Assembly (NCBI GenBank): GCA_033297075.1
Contig: MU858048.1
Coordinates: forward strand, 310,001-374,000
Length of the DNA stretch: 64,000 nucleotides
Direction: 5' to 3'
DNA from: Rhypophila decipiens
Taxonomy: Eukaryota; Ascomycota; Sordariomycetes; Sordariales; Naviculisporaceae
The notes below the pieces were generated by a model. That model saw only the letters and a list, made by a program, of their open reading frames with translations, had not been told where the DNA came from and ran no database searches. This document shows, in pieces, positions 21,228 through 33,100 of this stretch. Both the position numbers and the translations under genes were made by a program. The first letter of the stretch is position 1. Each line of letters starts with the position of its first letter.

Positions 21228-24200
21228 AGCCCCCTCCTTCCGCAACGACGACTGAGGATGATGCAATGTCGTCAACATCCAGCCATCGTGCTCGCATGTC
21301 CACCGGCGATGTCCCCGCAGATCGAACTCTGTTTCCTCCAGTCCAAGACCAGACCAACAAGTATCGACGCTTCTCCATGTTGAGGTTCCGGAACGCCTCG
21401 GACTCCCAATTGGCGGCCAAGGCCAAGCTCCACGCGGCTGGCGAGAGACCACCTCCGCTCCCTCGGCGTATGTTTCCATGGCAAAATGACCCTCGGCGCC
21501 CGCTTACACAGGAACCTACAGCTCCCGAGATCATCACCACGGCCCCGACCCTCGAGATCAATGTTCCCCGGAAGAAGTCGTCCCGAATCAGGCTGGGCTC
21601 CAGGCTGAGGAAGTCTGGCGAATTGCCCAGGATAGATCAGGCGGATGAGACGGGGGATGATGTCGTTGAGCTGAACGAGCGGTGGAAGGCACGGCAGCCC
21701 GAGGAGACCATGTCGGCGAGACCCAGCGTGACCTTTGACGAACCGAAGCGCCCGTCGTCATCTCAGGCACCACCGGCTTACGGCGACGAAGGCTCGTCAA
21801 CACTAGCATTGCCCGTCAATAGGCTCTCTGAGTCTTCTAGATCCGACGCCAGTTCTGGAGACAGGTTATATGGAAGCACCACAACAACCACCCACACTGT
21901 CTCAACTACGACCACCATCTTTAGGCTCCCTCGCAGGAAGCGCAAGCAACCAGAGCCGTTATTTCCCATAGCTCATCTCCAACCAAAGCATAGCACACTT
22001 TCTACACAGCAGACGAATGCTTCACATTCGTCCCTCTCTGTACCCACGAGTTCGTCGCCGGATGCGACGCCCCGAAAAAGCCTCTCCAACGGAAACCAGT
22101 TGACGCCAACGCCCTCTCGACCAAACTCGGTGAATGGTATTGCAACTCCGCCTTCGTCAGCCCTCACCCTCTTTGCCAACAAGTCCAATGCCTCGCCTGC
22201 CACTGCTTTCTTCCGACCAGCCTCGCGAAACTCTGGTCAATCCTCGCCAACTCGAACATATCTTCACAAGAGGGGTAGATCCTCAACGTTAAGCTCGCTC
22301 AATAGGCCCTCCCCAAGGGTATCTGTCGACGAGCATCTTGCCCTGCCAACCGGCAGGACATCCACCTCGGGAGGGAGGAAGAGTATCGGCGATTTCTTGG
22401 GTCTGAACCGTCTCCGCCAGAATCCCGAGACGTCGTCAGGCCGGCTCGGAAATCTGACCCCGGCAACTCCTGGATCAAGTACGTCGAAAAACAACTCGCT
22501 TCAGCTTCCTAGGGACTCTATCATACTCCCTGAGCGGCGAGATGATGATACCCCGGCAAGGTACCTCGAGAGGCTTCTGGAGGTGATCAGTCGGAGCGTC
22601 ATAGCAGCCTGCCTTTCCAAAGGGACAGACACATTCGCTCAGTCTGTTTTGAGAAGCTACATGCGGAGTTTCAAGTTCTTTGAAGATCCTATGGACATGG
22701 CCATTCGGAAACTGCTCATGGAAGCCGAGTTACCTAAAGAAACCCAGCAGATTGACCGGTGTCTCCAGGCCTTCGCCAACAGATATCACGAGTGTAACCC
22801 AGGTGTCTACTCGACTCCCGATCAAGCGTATTTCATCGCCTTCTCTCTTCTGATCCTCCACACGGATGTTTTCAACAAGAACAACAAGCACAAGATGCAG
22901 AAAGCAGATTACCTGAAGAACACGCGAGGCGAAGGCATATTCGACGAGATTCTCGAGGTCTTTTACGACAACATTACATATACACCGTTTATCCACGTCG
23001 AGGATGATCTGGACATCAATGGAGAGCGGATAATCACTCACAAGGCCAAGAAAAAGTCGATATTTCCAAACTCTTCGCCAGATCCTGTGAAACGGGCCGC
23101 CAAGGAACCCATTGATCCGTATACCCTCATCATCGACAATAGGTTGGATATTCTCAGACCCAATCTGAAGGAGGTGATGAATCTGGAGGACCACTACAGC
23201 TATACCGGGACGGCTAGTTCGCTCAACTTAGGGGAGCTGCAGCGGACCTTCTTCAAGACGGGCGTTTTGCAGATCGTTTCGGCGAGATCCCGGCCAGATG
23301 CCTTCATGTCAGAGAGGACGGCAACGAATCCAGAGGAAGCTCATCCCGGCATTGTGGATATAAAGATCACCAAGGTTGGGTTGTTGTGGCGCAAGGATCA
23401 AAAGAAAAAGAAGACCAGGTCGCCGTGGCAAGAGTGGGGCGCAATCCTCACGGGAGCTCAGCTCTATTTCTTCCGCAACACGACTTGGATCAAAAGCTTG
23501 ATGCATCAGTACGAGGAACATGTAAAGAAGGGCCACGGTGTAGATCCATGCATTTTCAAGCCTCCACTTGAGCAATTCAAGCCCGACGCCCTCATGTCGA
23601 CGGATGGAGCCGTCGCTCTGATGGACTCTAGTTACAAGAAGCACAAGCATGCTTTCGTCTATGTCCGACATGGTGGGCTAGAAGAGGTCCTTCTCGCAGA
23701 CGATGAGGAAGAGATGAACGATTGGTTGGCCAAGTTGAACTACGCGGCTGCCTTCAGGTCCTCGGGCGTGCGGATGCGTGGCGTTATCGGTGGTAGCTAC
23801 GACGGGCAGTCGCGGCGGGCAATCCGCAGGCTGGACACGGATAACGCTCAGTCAATCCAGACTCCCACTGGCGAAGTCATGGTATCTCGCAGTAGGATCG
23901 ACCACAAGATGGCCCAAGATATCCTAGCAGCTCGCAGGGACATCATGTATCAAAAAGTCGCCGATGCTAACGAGCAGCTGCAGAAAGCTGAGAAGACCTT
24001 GGAAGCCCAACTTCGCAACTCTAGACACCTCATGATCTTGGCCCCGATACATCCCAAGACCAGGGAAAACATGTTGCTTGCCGCCGCCCGCCTGTCAGCA
24101 CAGGTCAAATGGACAAGAATGGAGATTTGGAAGCTGAAATGCCACCGCGATATCCTCTTGATGGATCTGGAAGAGGAGCGCAAGTCTCTCGGTGGCCCAA

Positions 24201-25729
24201 TGGACCCTAGGTTGGATGCCGCTGTCTCGGCGCGCGAAAAGCTGGTCATCAACCCGAACCTGAAGCCCGATAATGGCTCCGTTGCCCCACGCAGTCCCCG
24301 TTCCCCAGGCCCATCATTGATCACTCGGACGCCGATTGTCACAGGAAGATCGGACGACGAGTCCTCACCACGAACAGAGGTCTTCCAGACCCCACCGACC
24401 AGTGCTACCGGTTCTAGCTTCCACAGACACCAGAACTCGTGGGAGTTGCCCGGACTCACATTTGAGCATGTGGATCTCCGCAAGGGGTCGGTCTCGAGCG
24501 TTGTCTCATCCAGCCGGTCCATCACAGCCACTCCGCCGAGGAATGTGGACAGTTCGAGCAGTGCGCCCGAGGCCAAGTTCGACCAACTCGATGTTGATGC
24601 AGATGAAAGGGATCTGCTCAAGAAGGCCGGTCTTATTGAGACAGGCTCTGCGACAAATCTGGAGCAACAGCGGACTCCGGGCTCCGCCCGCGAGCCAGAA
24701 GATGGCCAAGAGCGCCGTGATCGCCATTCGAGCAGCACCCCGGCTACCGATAAACATGACCGCAACAAGATTCGCCGCAGTCTTCAACGCACGCTTAGAG
24801 AGGGTGCGGGTCACATATCGCACCATCGTAGCCGCAAGGGGAAAGAGTCGATTTCGATTATTTCTGGGTCTGACGAAGCAGCAGCTCTGGACTCGGCAGA
24901 TGTTCTCACCCGTGGCACCGGCTCTTTCGTCGTGCACGGCAAGAAGGCGTCCGTGATTACATTCGGCAATGAACTGCAGTATCAAGCCATGTCAGCTGAT
25001 GAACGGATCCGAATTCGGAAGCAAAAGGGAGAAGATGGTTTGCCCGCGTCTGCGACTGCTCCATCAGCCATGGACAGCGGAGCCCGCAGCAGCAATACTG
25101 ACTTTGCCGATTTCCGGTCTGTTCTGACTGCCCGATCTGATGCCGCGACCGCGAGAGAACATCGCGACTCGGCTGCCAGCGCGTCTACGGCAACCGCAAG
25201 GAGTTTTAGGGAGCTTCATAGGAAGTATTCTTCGGCTCAGCAACATCAGCAACAACTCAAATCTGTTGGCGGCGGAAGTCTGAGGTTACCCTCTGACGCG
25301 GAGGACAGTGATGCTGCTGTCAGCTTTTCGGATGGGCGGAGGACCCCGTTGCCACCTATTGAAGGGGACGAGGACGAAGAACAAGCGGTTGTCGATGCGG
25401 ATGAGAACGAGAATCAAGGGAAAAGTGCGCATGGAGAGACGACCTTGACTTGCGTTGGTGGCGTTGGCGACGGCGCCGCGGAGGAGGGTGAAACTGCTGG
25501 CGTGGAGGACCAAGATGGAAAGGAGAACCGACATACTCGCTTCTTTACCCCCGAGCCCCGTCTTCGGTCGCCTATACCGAGTCCTCCTCCATCGGAAAAG
25601 AAGGAATCTTCCTCGCACCCTCAAAAAGAGGGACAAGATGATCATCGGGAAGATGATGAGAATACTAGTAGCCCGGTGACAGCTGCAACTGTGCCGTCAT
25701 CGCCTCCCATTCAGCCGGTCGGTGCTTGA
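21041..25729 (+). CDS. Sec7-PH domain guanine nucleotide exchange factor for Arf GTPases
   Basis: One uninterrupted exon of 1,562 residues from ATG at 21041 (MPFLRRRGN); the frame is open further upstream but only from a GTG. Order: disordered Ser/Thr/Pro-rich N-terminus to about residue 480; Sec7 domain about 485-665 with MRSFKFFEDPMDMAIRKLL, the catalytic glutamate-finger region LPKETQQIDRCLQAF, and AYFIAFSLLILHTDVFNKNN; PH domain about 785-910 (WQEWGAILTGAQLYFF to WLAKLNYAAAF); a helical coiled segment (about 960-1060) and a long disordered tail. A Sec7-PH-coiled-coil order resembles EFA6-type Arf-GEFs and the S. pombe Sec7 proteins of this group, which act at the plasma membrane on Arf6-like GTPases. 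I infer a role in cortical membrane traffic and polarity. The tail ends in a segmentally duplicated stop region. Confidence 0.9.
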   Translation: MPFLRRRGNMASESDMRRHTIIADNVVDSNEAISQPTSSHPSPIPEHSVPALSLPQEEAEDVKPPPSATTTEDDAMSSTSSHRARMSTGDVPADRTLFPPVQDQTNKYRRFSMLRFRNASDSQLAAKAKLHAAGERPPPLPRRMFPWQNDPRRPLTQEPTAPEIITTAPTLEINVPRKKSSRIRLGSRLRKSGELPRIDQADETGDDVVELNERWKARQPEETMSARPSVTFDEPKRPSSSQAPPAYGDEGSSTLALPVNRLSESSRSDASSGDRLYGSTTTTTHTVSTTTTIFRLPRRKRKQPEPLFPIAHLQPKHSTLSTQQTNASHSSLSVPTSSSPDATPRKSLSNGNQLTPTPSRPNSVNGIATPPSSALTLFANKSNASPATAFFRPASRNSGQSSPTRTYLHKRGRSSTLSSLNRPSPRVSVDEHLALPTGRTSTSGGRKSIGDFLGLNRLRQNPETSSGRLGNLTPATPGSSTSKNNSLQLPRDSIILPERRDDDTPARYLERLLEVISRSVIAACLSKGTDTFAQSVLRSYMRSFKFFEDPMDMAIRKLLMEAELPKETQQIDRCLQAFANRYHECNPGVYSTPDQAYFIAFSLLILHTDVFNKNNKHKMQKADYLKNTRGEGIFDEILEVFYDNITYTPFIHVEDDLDINGERIITHKAKKKSIFPNSSPDPVKRAAKEPIDPYTLIIDNRLDILRPNLKEVMNLEDHYSYTGTASSLNLGELQRTFFKTGVLQIVSARSRPDAFMSERTATNPEEAHPGIVDIKITKVGLLWRKDQKKKKTRSPWQEWGAILTGAQLYFFRNTTWIKSLMHQYEEHVKKGHGVDPCIFKPPLEQFKPDALMSTDGAVALMDSSYKKHKHAFVYVRHGGLEEVLLADDEEEMNDWLAKLNYAAAFRSSGVRMRGVIGGSYDGQSRRAIRRLDTDNAQSIQTPTGEVMVSRSRIDHKMAQDILAARRDIMYQKVADANEQLQKAEKTLEAQLRNSRHLMILAPIHPKTRENMLLAAARLSAQVKWTRMEIWKLKCHRDILLMDLEEERKSLGGPMDPRLDAAVSAREKLVINPNLKPDNGSVAPRSPRSPGPSLITRTPIVTGRSDDESSPRTEVFQTPPTSATGSSFHRHQNSWELPGLTFEHVDLRKGSVSSVVSSSRSITATPPRNVDSSSSAPEAKFDQLDVDADERDLLKKAGLIETGSATNLEQQRTPGSAREPEDGQERRDRHSSSTPATDKHDRNKIRRSLQRTLREGAGHISHHRSRKGKESISIISGSDEAAALDSADVLTRGTGSFVVHGKKASVITFGNELQYQAMSADERIRIRKQKGEDGLPASATAPSAMDSGARSSNTDFADFRSVLTARSDAATAREHRDSAASASTATARSFRELHRKYSSAQQHQQQLKSVGGGSLRLPSDAEDSDAAVSFSDGRRTPLPPIEGDEDEEQAVVDADENENQGKSAHGETTLTCVGGVGDGAAEEGETAGVEDQDGKENRHTRFFTPEPRLRSPIPSPPPSEKKESSSHPQKEGQDDHREDDENTSSPVTAATVPSSPPIQPVGA

Positions 25730-25831
25730 TTGGGTTTGCTTATACCTGTCGGCCGTCTTGCGGCCAAGGTGACAGTCGGTGCTTGATTGGGTTTGCTTAT
25801 ACCTGTCGGCCGTCTTGCGGCCAAGGTGACA
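25718..25831 (+). repeat. 57-bp perfect tandem duplication across a stop codon
   Basis: Copies 25718-25774 and 25775-25831 appear identical over 57 bp. Copy 1 contains the last codons and the stop (GGTGCTTGA) of the Arf-GEF gene; copy 2 repeats them in the 3' untranslated region. The unit is 19 codons, so the second stop is in the same frame as the first. Confidence 0.95.
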
Positions 25832-27164
25832 CACTTCACCCCTACCCGAAAGGTCCACGCGAGCAAACGGAACTGGGTTCTTGGTTTTTTTCCATTTGGT
25901 TTGGTGATCTACTGGCTGTTTAGCTGGATATTCTTTCTCTTTTCGAGTCATGACGCTGGTTGGCGGCAATGGGATGGTTGGTTGGTTCGAGGGTTTATAG
26001 AAGGAAAGCAAGCAAAGCATCATTGGTATTTTCTCCGTTTTTTGGTTCGGGATTTCAACTCCCGCCTCTTCTTTTTTTTTTCTTCTTCTTTTTCTTTTCT
26101 TTAGAAAGGTTTGGCTCAACTGATGATTGGCAGCAAGGGAGCAGAGAAAAAGAAAAAGCAAGCGATTATTTTGGCGGATTTGTCGCCAACATCATCATTC
26201 GTCATGAGGAACGGCTGCTTTCCCTGAAGAACAACACACACACACACTCACGCCTGAGTCACTTTCTTTATTGTTCGTTTTTATCTTTTATTTTCTTCAT
26301 ACTTTTGTCGCAACATAAGCTCGACTTTTTCCTTTCAGTTTTCCAGGTCAGCCTGATTCGGAATTGGCATACACACAGCAAGCGAGCACACTCCCTCTAC
26401 CTACCCTATGTCTACAAACACCCTCTCCCTCTACTCCTAGCTTATGGGTCTACACCTACCCTACCAGTATACTACCTATGTAATAACCTTTGATGTTTTC
26501 TTTCCTTTTCTTCTCACTTGGAGACTATCACGGCAAACTCTCGCTCATTGGATGGATTGTTTGATGTTTGGCGAGCGGACGCGAAGAACTTCTTGACTTT
26601 TTTTTTTCTTGGCTCACTCTCTCACACATGAGCATTTTCTTTTTTTTTCGTTGTCACGTACGTACGTCTGTAACGTGCCTACGTCGGAAACTTCTCTTTA
26701 ACTGGGCATCTTTTTTTAATAAATACAATACCACAAAAACTATTTTACTGTGTTCGACAATGCCTCCTTTGATGTATGCTGTGATGCTGTCAATTTAGTA
26801 CTACCGACCTGGCTTGAACAACCACCCAGTCACCTCTCTCGTAATGTGATGTTTGCGTTGAATCAAATCATTTCATTGATTTTGATTCTGTTGTAATCGG
26901 TGCGGAGAACCCAAACCAGGCTATCGTAATAATGCTTGTCAAACGTCACGCCGGCCGGTCTTTTTAAGCCCACCGGATTTGATAATTCCTCAGTTATCGT
27001 GAGATAAAAGGATGTAGGAAAACACATGCTTCATCCGTTCACCGTCCCAAAAATTACCCGCAAGCTCCTTCCCGGTTTTTGTCCCAGTAATGACCCATGC
27101 CATTTCATCTCAAGGCATGATAACGCCGTTCTACCCACCTGTTCGCCAAGCCACATTCTACAAA
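25832..27164. other. Intergenic region between convergent genes, simple-sequence rich
   Basis: Holds 3' flanks of the Arf-GEF (+) and CSN3 (-). A long T/C tract is at about 26070-26104, a (CA)n run near 26233-26246, and alternating ACGTACGTACGT near 26657. No gene supported. Confidence 0.55.
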
Positions 27165-28759
27165 TCAGGAACGCATTATCCCCGTCATGAGATCCTCGTC
27201 CTCAACCTGCAACTCATACGGGTGCGCCGCCCCCCGGCCCCCGCCCCCCTGCTCTTTCTTTTGCTCCCGAATGATGTATCTCAGATAGTCCTGACTCGTA
27301 GCCAACCGCTCATTGGTAGCCTTGATGATGGGACCCAGGTCCTTGATGCGGCGGGCAGACTGGAGCATCTTCTTGGCGAATTCTGCCTCGGAAAGGTCCT
27401 CGGTCGAGGTCAAGAAGACGACATGGGCCGGCTTGCCGTCCTCCAGGGGCTTCTCAATCACGCCATTGAGCATGCCCTCGTCAATCATGCCCTGTATCAA
27501 GGCCTCGACCTCGGCGTCGCTGGACAGTGGTGCTCCCGTCTCGGCGCTTTGTGTGGTGGTGCGTATTTGCTCGAGCGAAATCTTGCTGTACACTTCGCGC
27601 AGGTTGAGGATCTGCCATCGCTGGTAGTGGGAGAGTACGAAGCGAATCAGACCCAGATTGCCGTCTTGACTCCAGAACTGGTTGCCAAGGGTCTCGAACT
27701 CCGACTTGAGCCCTTCCGCCGAGTCCTTCACGAACGCCTCACAGATCGAAAGGTAGGGTTTGCTGAGGGTCTCGTATGATTTTTTTACTCCCTGGGCCGT
27801 GGTGCTGGGCAGTGTTGGAATTTTGCCATTGAGCAGTAACCCGACGAGAAGCCATTTATTGTGCGCTTCTACCATGATCTTGCTACACCCGGTTTCCTTG
27901 GTGGGGTATGTGACAACCCTCTCCAACGCCTCGAAAGCTTCCTGCCACCGGCGCTTCGCCATAAAGCACATACCAACAAGTAGATCATATTTCAGAACGG
28001 TGGTGGTGTTGATTCTTGCTGTCAGACCCGATTCTGGTGTCATGTATGCTACTGGGGGGAGTCTGAGGTCGCTCAAGGGTCGAGATTCGGTCAAGTTGAT
28101 TCCGGGGTAAAAGACGATGGTCTTCTCAATGAGAGCCAAGACGGCGTCGATATTATTTGAGTTGTAGGCAAGAGTAACCAAAGGAAGATGGTGAGATGTT
28201 AAGATGGTGCCCGTAGGATCGAGACGTAGCAAAGCCGTTGCTGAGAGTTCAACCGCAACTGATTGCTAGAGAAAAAAGGTATGTGAGCAATTGGGGCGAC
28301 GATGGATTGTGCTTTGGAGGAACAACAAACCGGAAAGAGCCATCCCTCTTCGATTCTGGAGAGGAGCTCCGAGAAGGCGCTCCCAGCATATCGTATCTGG
28401 CGGGCGTCGAATGTCAACAGAAACCTGGAAACTCGTTGTAGGAGGGTAGCCTGCCCGGCGTTTGGGGGCTTCACGAGGGCCAACAGCAGAGCGAGATACG
28501 ATATCGAGTGGTCGACGGGGTTGACGATCTAACGGGGGCGGGCAACTAGTTAGTACGCAAGAGGAAAGAGATGGGACGAAGCGAGGGCAAAACCAACATC
28601 GAGAAGCTGTTCGGCAAATATGGGGAAGTTTCCGCCGTTTTCCTTGATCAGCTTGTCGACTTTCTGGACATGGATGCGGGCGGCCTTGTCGTAATCCTCG
28701 TTATCGGCGAGCTCGCTGGTATGCGGGAAGGCCAGGAGAACTGAGGCGCAATGATCCAT
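27165..28759 (-). CDS. csn3: COP9 signalosome complex subunit 3
   Basis: Exons 28759-28598, 28528-28331 and 28265-27165 give 486 residues, a normal CSN3 length. Both introns are phase 0, with donors GTTGGT and GTTTGT and a clear ACTAAC branch in the first. The N-terminal helical repeats are followed by a C-terminal PCI-type region (ILNLREVYSKISLEQI, then VEALIQGMIDEGMLNGVIE), where winged-helix contacts hold signalosome subunits together. The tail is Gly/Glu-rich and ends near EDEDLMTG. The COP9 signalosome removes Nedd8 from cullin-RING ligases; in filamentous fungi it affects development and secondary metabolism. The gene is intact. Confidence 0.9.
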
Positions 28760-29968
28760 GGCTCAGCTAGCGTGCGAGCTCGCAGCGTCGCGAGAACTCG
28801 TGGGTCGGGGAGGAGTCGAATTCTCAATGGGAATGTGGCCGACGGTTTCGGTTTTGTCTCTATGGATGGAGGGGCAGCCGTCTTGGGTGTTGAGGTGCAG
28901 CTTCAAGCAGGATGATGGTTTGTCCGTGTGCTTTGCAATGGATACGGTAGTCGAAAATCTGGTTGTTCGGTTTGGTAAGATGAATCGCAAGCTTATTTTC
29001 TCTTCTCCAGGTTTTTGCTGCGTTGATGTACTGGGGTTCGTTGTCGGTTGGGCTAGGCAGCATCAAGTTGTCAATTGTTCATTGCGAAAGTTCAGCCTTT
29101 CAGGCAAGTGCTACCAAGAAGCTCCCCCGCGATTTGGGGTGGGCCGGAGGTATCGGAGCTTAGCTTGGACAGGGGTCTGAGAACTGAGCCCCACCTGCCA
29201 GCCCAGTGTTGCTGTGTGTTGTTCCAACAACCCAATTACATAAGCAACTGTTTAAACTCAAGATAGGGGTAACAGCCAAAACACTATATCACTCGTATTT
29301 ACAGCACTCTATACGGATACCTAAAACATCAAGAACCACAGAACGAATTTCTAACAGCTTGCCTTATCAACTAAAATCCTGTACATACGGATACTTCATA
29401 ATCATATGCAACAGCCAATTCTACGAGTAGATAGGCGGTCACCGACAACGTTTTCGCCACGTTACCGTCCCCCAGCAACCTGCACGGAAAGGGGCATTGA
29501 TCAGGGTGGGATGCTGTCGCAGCAAAGCGCTTCTAGACGTTGCATTTGAGAGAGGCACATTCCCGCACCTTCTTCCTGCCTGTTAAACAATTCATCAGTT
29601 TATATTGAATCAAGAGACCAGAATGCTACCTGACTCCAGAAGAAATGAAACACGGTGAGCAGAATGTCTGTTGAAGGCCAAGCTGAGCTCCCCCGTGCTG
29701 TGTTGACAATTATTTCCCATCACCATCGTCAGAACAAATCCACAGTCACTCGGTTGTGCCATATTCTCAAGTCCCTGAGGAAAATCAGGGGTCACTTCCG
29801 TTATATGTACAACATCTCCTCAAAACGGGCGGATACATTCAACTTGAGTATCTACCGTTTTAAACGGTGGGCGTACATCATCGTAACCCGAGTGTGAGCA
29901 ACGACTTGAGAAAGCCGGCTATGTCCTTCATCTCCACTCTCATAATATCATGCTTCTAGCTCGCCGCT

Positions 29969-30131
29969 GCTAAAACCACCGTCTTGGCCTTCAATCTAGG
30001 TATTTATTCGAGCCAGTCAAGGCATTCATTCAAGCTAGTTAAGACATCTATTCTGATTAGGTATTCCCTATAAATTTACTATAGTATTAACCTTAGGACA
30101 CCAGATTAAAGGCCAAGACGGTGGTTTTAGC
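29969..30131. mobile_element. 163-bp element with 29-bp terminal inverted repeats (MITE-like)
   Basis: The left arm 29969-29997 (starts GCTAAAACCACCGTCTTGG) and right arm 30103-30131 are reverse complements at 28 of 29 positions. The interior contains three or four degenerate copies of a 22-bp unit around TCAAGGCATTTATTC (starting near 29995, 30017 and 30039). No coding capacity and no obvious target-site duplication beyond one or two bases, so the insertion model is an inference. Size and structure fit a non-autonomous DNA element or its remnant. Confidence 0.55.
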
Positions 30132-31002
30132 CATGTACACGGTGGATCTAGCGGCGGCGTTCTAGCTTCGTGGAAGAAGTAGAGACCAGATCATAAACAA
30201 ATCTATATGCAAAATCAAGCCAACTTCGTTTCGAGACAAGACTTAGACAGGTACATATCGCACTAACAAGGTAGCAAGTTGATCGATCGTATCGTATTTT
30301 ACTCACTTCGTCCCCTTTCGGCGTGCCCTGCCAACTTCTCCGTCTTTGCCACCACATCTTGCAGCTAGCTAACGGCGTGGCTGAATAGACAAGATAGGAG
30401 GAGTCATCTCCCGAGGCTATGATATATCAACGTCAGTGGCGTCCATCCTAAAGGGGGCCAAAGTAGATCATCTGAGTATGTTTCGTACGTTAGTACGTTG
30501 GTGGGAGGCATCCAACACCGGCCTAAGAGAAACCAGTACTAAGAGCCCCGAGGGATAGTGTACAGAGTCAAGGGGACAACCCTAGAACGAAGGTGCCCAT
30601 GATATTCTCCAAAGAAAACCCTTTTATTGTTTTTGTTTCGAAAGTATGTTCATGTACCGAGATTCCATTGTAAAGTAAACAATCCAAACCCAAAAGTTTA
30701 ACGCCCTAGACAGAAGGAAAGAAAGAAAACGCCCGATATGAACTTCAAGACGCCCATCCTTAGGTGACCATTGTTGTGAGGTAACTCCTTTTTGTTGGTC
30801 CATCCCTAATTTTGTTCTCTCCCAGTTTATGTCCAGAAGATATTTGTATACCCAGTAAAGCCAACCTATAAATACCAATCACCCGAGTGTAGTCGGTCGT
30901 GCACCGTCTGGAAATAGCTAGCAGAAAGGAGGCAAAGGAGACGGCAGACCACTGGAACCAAATTTCCATTGACAAGTTAACTTGGCGCTCCCGCAAATAA
31001 AT

Positions 31003-31072
31003 GCTCGTGACATGACAGTCCACAACAGTAAAGCAACGCTCGTGACATGCCAGTCCACAACAGTAAAGCAAC
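31003..31072 (+). repeat. 35-bp tandem duplication
   Basis: Copies 31003-31037 and 31038-31072, starting GCTCGTGACATG, differ at one position (A to C). It lies in the 3' flank of the CCCH zinc-finger gene. Confidence 0.9.
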
Positions 31073-31295
31073 CGAGTTACCAAGACGAGAAGATAAACGA
31101 AACGCAAGGGAATAAACAGCAAGATGTGGGTCAAAGATAACATGCCCACATCATCAAGCAGAGGAAAAGGATTCAGATTCCAACATGGTGAAGAAATATG
31201 TTTCAGTCTGTAAATAGAGATCAGTCGTCCATCGTTGCCGTTGTCTTCATACTTGGTGTGCGAATTGAAGCCAGGCGGTGTATTAATTCGAATCG

Positions 31296-33100
31296 TTAGA
31301 TTTGCTGCTGTTCGCCCTCACGTCCGCGCAGAGGAGTTCCAATTGCGCCATATGGAGATGGAAGATGAGACCCTTATTGCCACATAGTTAGCAACAACAT
31401 CTTGTATTATGGGCTTTGGTTGGAGATCTTACCCAGTTCTGAAAGTACGGGCCATTTTTGAGTAGCGGCAGCCTCGTTGTGCCTAGAAGCGCCCAAACCG
31501 TGGACTGTGTCAAGCCTCCTGGGCATTGTCTGATGTGCTAGACGATTCGAGTTTCCGTTCGCCATGGGGACTGGGCTAGGACTGCTGCTGTTGGAAGCCG
31601 AGACAGCAGACTGAGGAGGAGTGAAGGACCCCGTGATATCACGACGCTCCCAGCGACTTCCCTGGCTACGGGGCGATGTCTCACGGCTGCGAGTGAGACA
31701 GATGGGGGCATCACTTGTCTCATCTTGACGATGCTGACGCTGGAGCTCAGCCTGATGCTTCTTCCACCACGACGGTAGCCCCTGAAACAAGCCCAGATCG
31801 TACTGTGTCGCCTTGTCCATGGGCATCTCGTGCTTGTACTTGCAGCCCTGTTGCTGAAATGCGCATACACCTTCATGGATCCATTTGTCGCAATAAATCT
31901 TGATGCGCTTCGGCGGGGCTGTAGACGACGATGCGACTATCGAGTCAATCTGGGACTGCGGGCGTGATCGGCGGAAGTTAGCCGCATAATGCTGTGTTGA
32001 GGGTTACTATCAAAATGCAAAAAGAAAGCCCCGCTGGACAACAAGCAGGCTGCTCCCTGCGGACATCACCCAGCGGAGCGGTCGGATAGCCGCAACTAAC
32101 TCACCTGGACATTATCACCGCCTCCTTGGGTGTTGGTCGTGCTCTTTCATCATGTTAGTAACCCATCTACGGCCATTCCTTCATGGAGCTGACTTACTCT
32201 TACAGTGAGTGAAACAGGATTGCTCGAGAGACCACCTGGCCCGCGTCGTGGAGGAGTTGGAAGTATCACAATGCCAGAGCGGTCCGTCAGCGTTTGCGGG
32301 ACTCCAACCATTGGCGGCAGCACATCCACCGGAACCAGAAGTGTGATCTTGCCGCCACCACGATCATATCCGTATCCGTAAAACTGCTGGTTGGGTATTT
32401 GTCCAGCGTCGACTCTCCGAGCTGAGGCCGCGGGACCTGTGTTGCCAGTGCCACCTTGGAAGTTGGTAACAGGTGTACAAGGGAAAGTAGACAAAGCTGG
32501 GTGTGGCACAGGCCATCCGAGTTGTGGGTGCTGGTATTGCGAGGCTGTAGGCGGAGGCGTATGCGCGTAAGGGGGATGGTAGTCCATTGTAGCCATTGAA
32601 AGGGAAGATGCGGCTGGAATCGATAAATTTGCACGTTCAAAGGCGGCGTTCAGCGATGCTCGCCAGTTGGGAGACTCAATGCTTCGTGGAGTGTATGGGG
32701 GTATACCAGGTGCTTGACTTGGACGATCGCGGATTGCATCAACCTGACTGGGATTCATCTTGCTTCGGTCTGGCTGGCACCACCTGATAGCGCTGTTGAG
32801 TTGGTGGATGGATGGGCTGATGGAATTAGAATGAGGAGAACTGGCTATGGCAGCAGCTGGTGAAGTGTTTCCCAACGTAGGAGGGCTGCTGCCAAGACTA
32901 TGATCCGAGGGTGTCGGTGAGTCTATATCGGAAACCAGGGAAGGGCACTTGTTGCTGTTGGTGGCCAGGCCCGGGCTGGTCCGGCCAGTGCTATAGGATA
33001 TGGGCTGGGGCGATGATGACGACAGCTCCGAAGAAGAGGAAGGCTGGCCGTGAACATGAACTTGAACCGGGAAGTTGGTGTTGATCTTTCCGAGCTCCAT
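31296..33100 (-). CDS. CCCH-type zinc-finger protein
   Basis: Proposed exons 33100-32204, 32143-32105, 31991-31433 and 31372-31296 give 523 residues. An alternative donor 6 nt downstream of the first (GTAAGT instead of GTAAGA) adds two residues. The start MELGKINTNFP is the first ATG; the frame continues upstream only from a GTG. The 39-nt second exon is flanked by a TTACTAAC branch and clean acceptor. The N-terminal 300 residues are Ser/Pro-rich and disordered. The CCCH finger reads C-x8-C-x6-C-x3-H (CDKWIHEGVC, then GCKYKHEMP), followed by GLFQGLPSWWKKHQAELQRQ. The last intron is inferred because the spliced tail reads SPYGAIGTPLRGREGEQQQI. CCCH proteins usually bind RNA; the target here is unknown. 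Confidence 0.82.

Larger units (their letters stand above)
28760..31295. other. 2.5-kb intergenic region carrying repeats
   Basis: No gene supported. Contains the terminal-inverted-repeat element at 29969-30131 and the 35-bp duplication at 31003-31072, both listed separately. The promoter of CSN3 occupies its left end. Confidence 0.55.

Noticed and set aside
22730..24768. Long minus-strand frames inside the Arf-GEF coding region (154 and 272 codons)
   Set aside because: They are antisense shadows of a strongly supported exon with clear Sec7 and PH domains.
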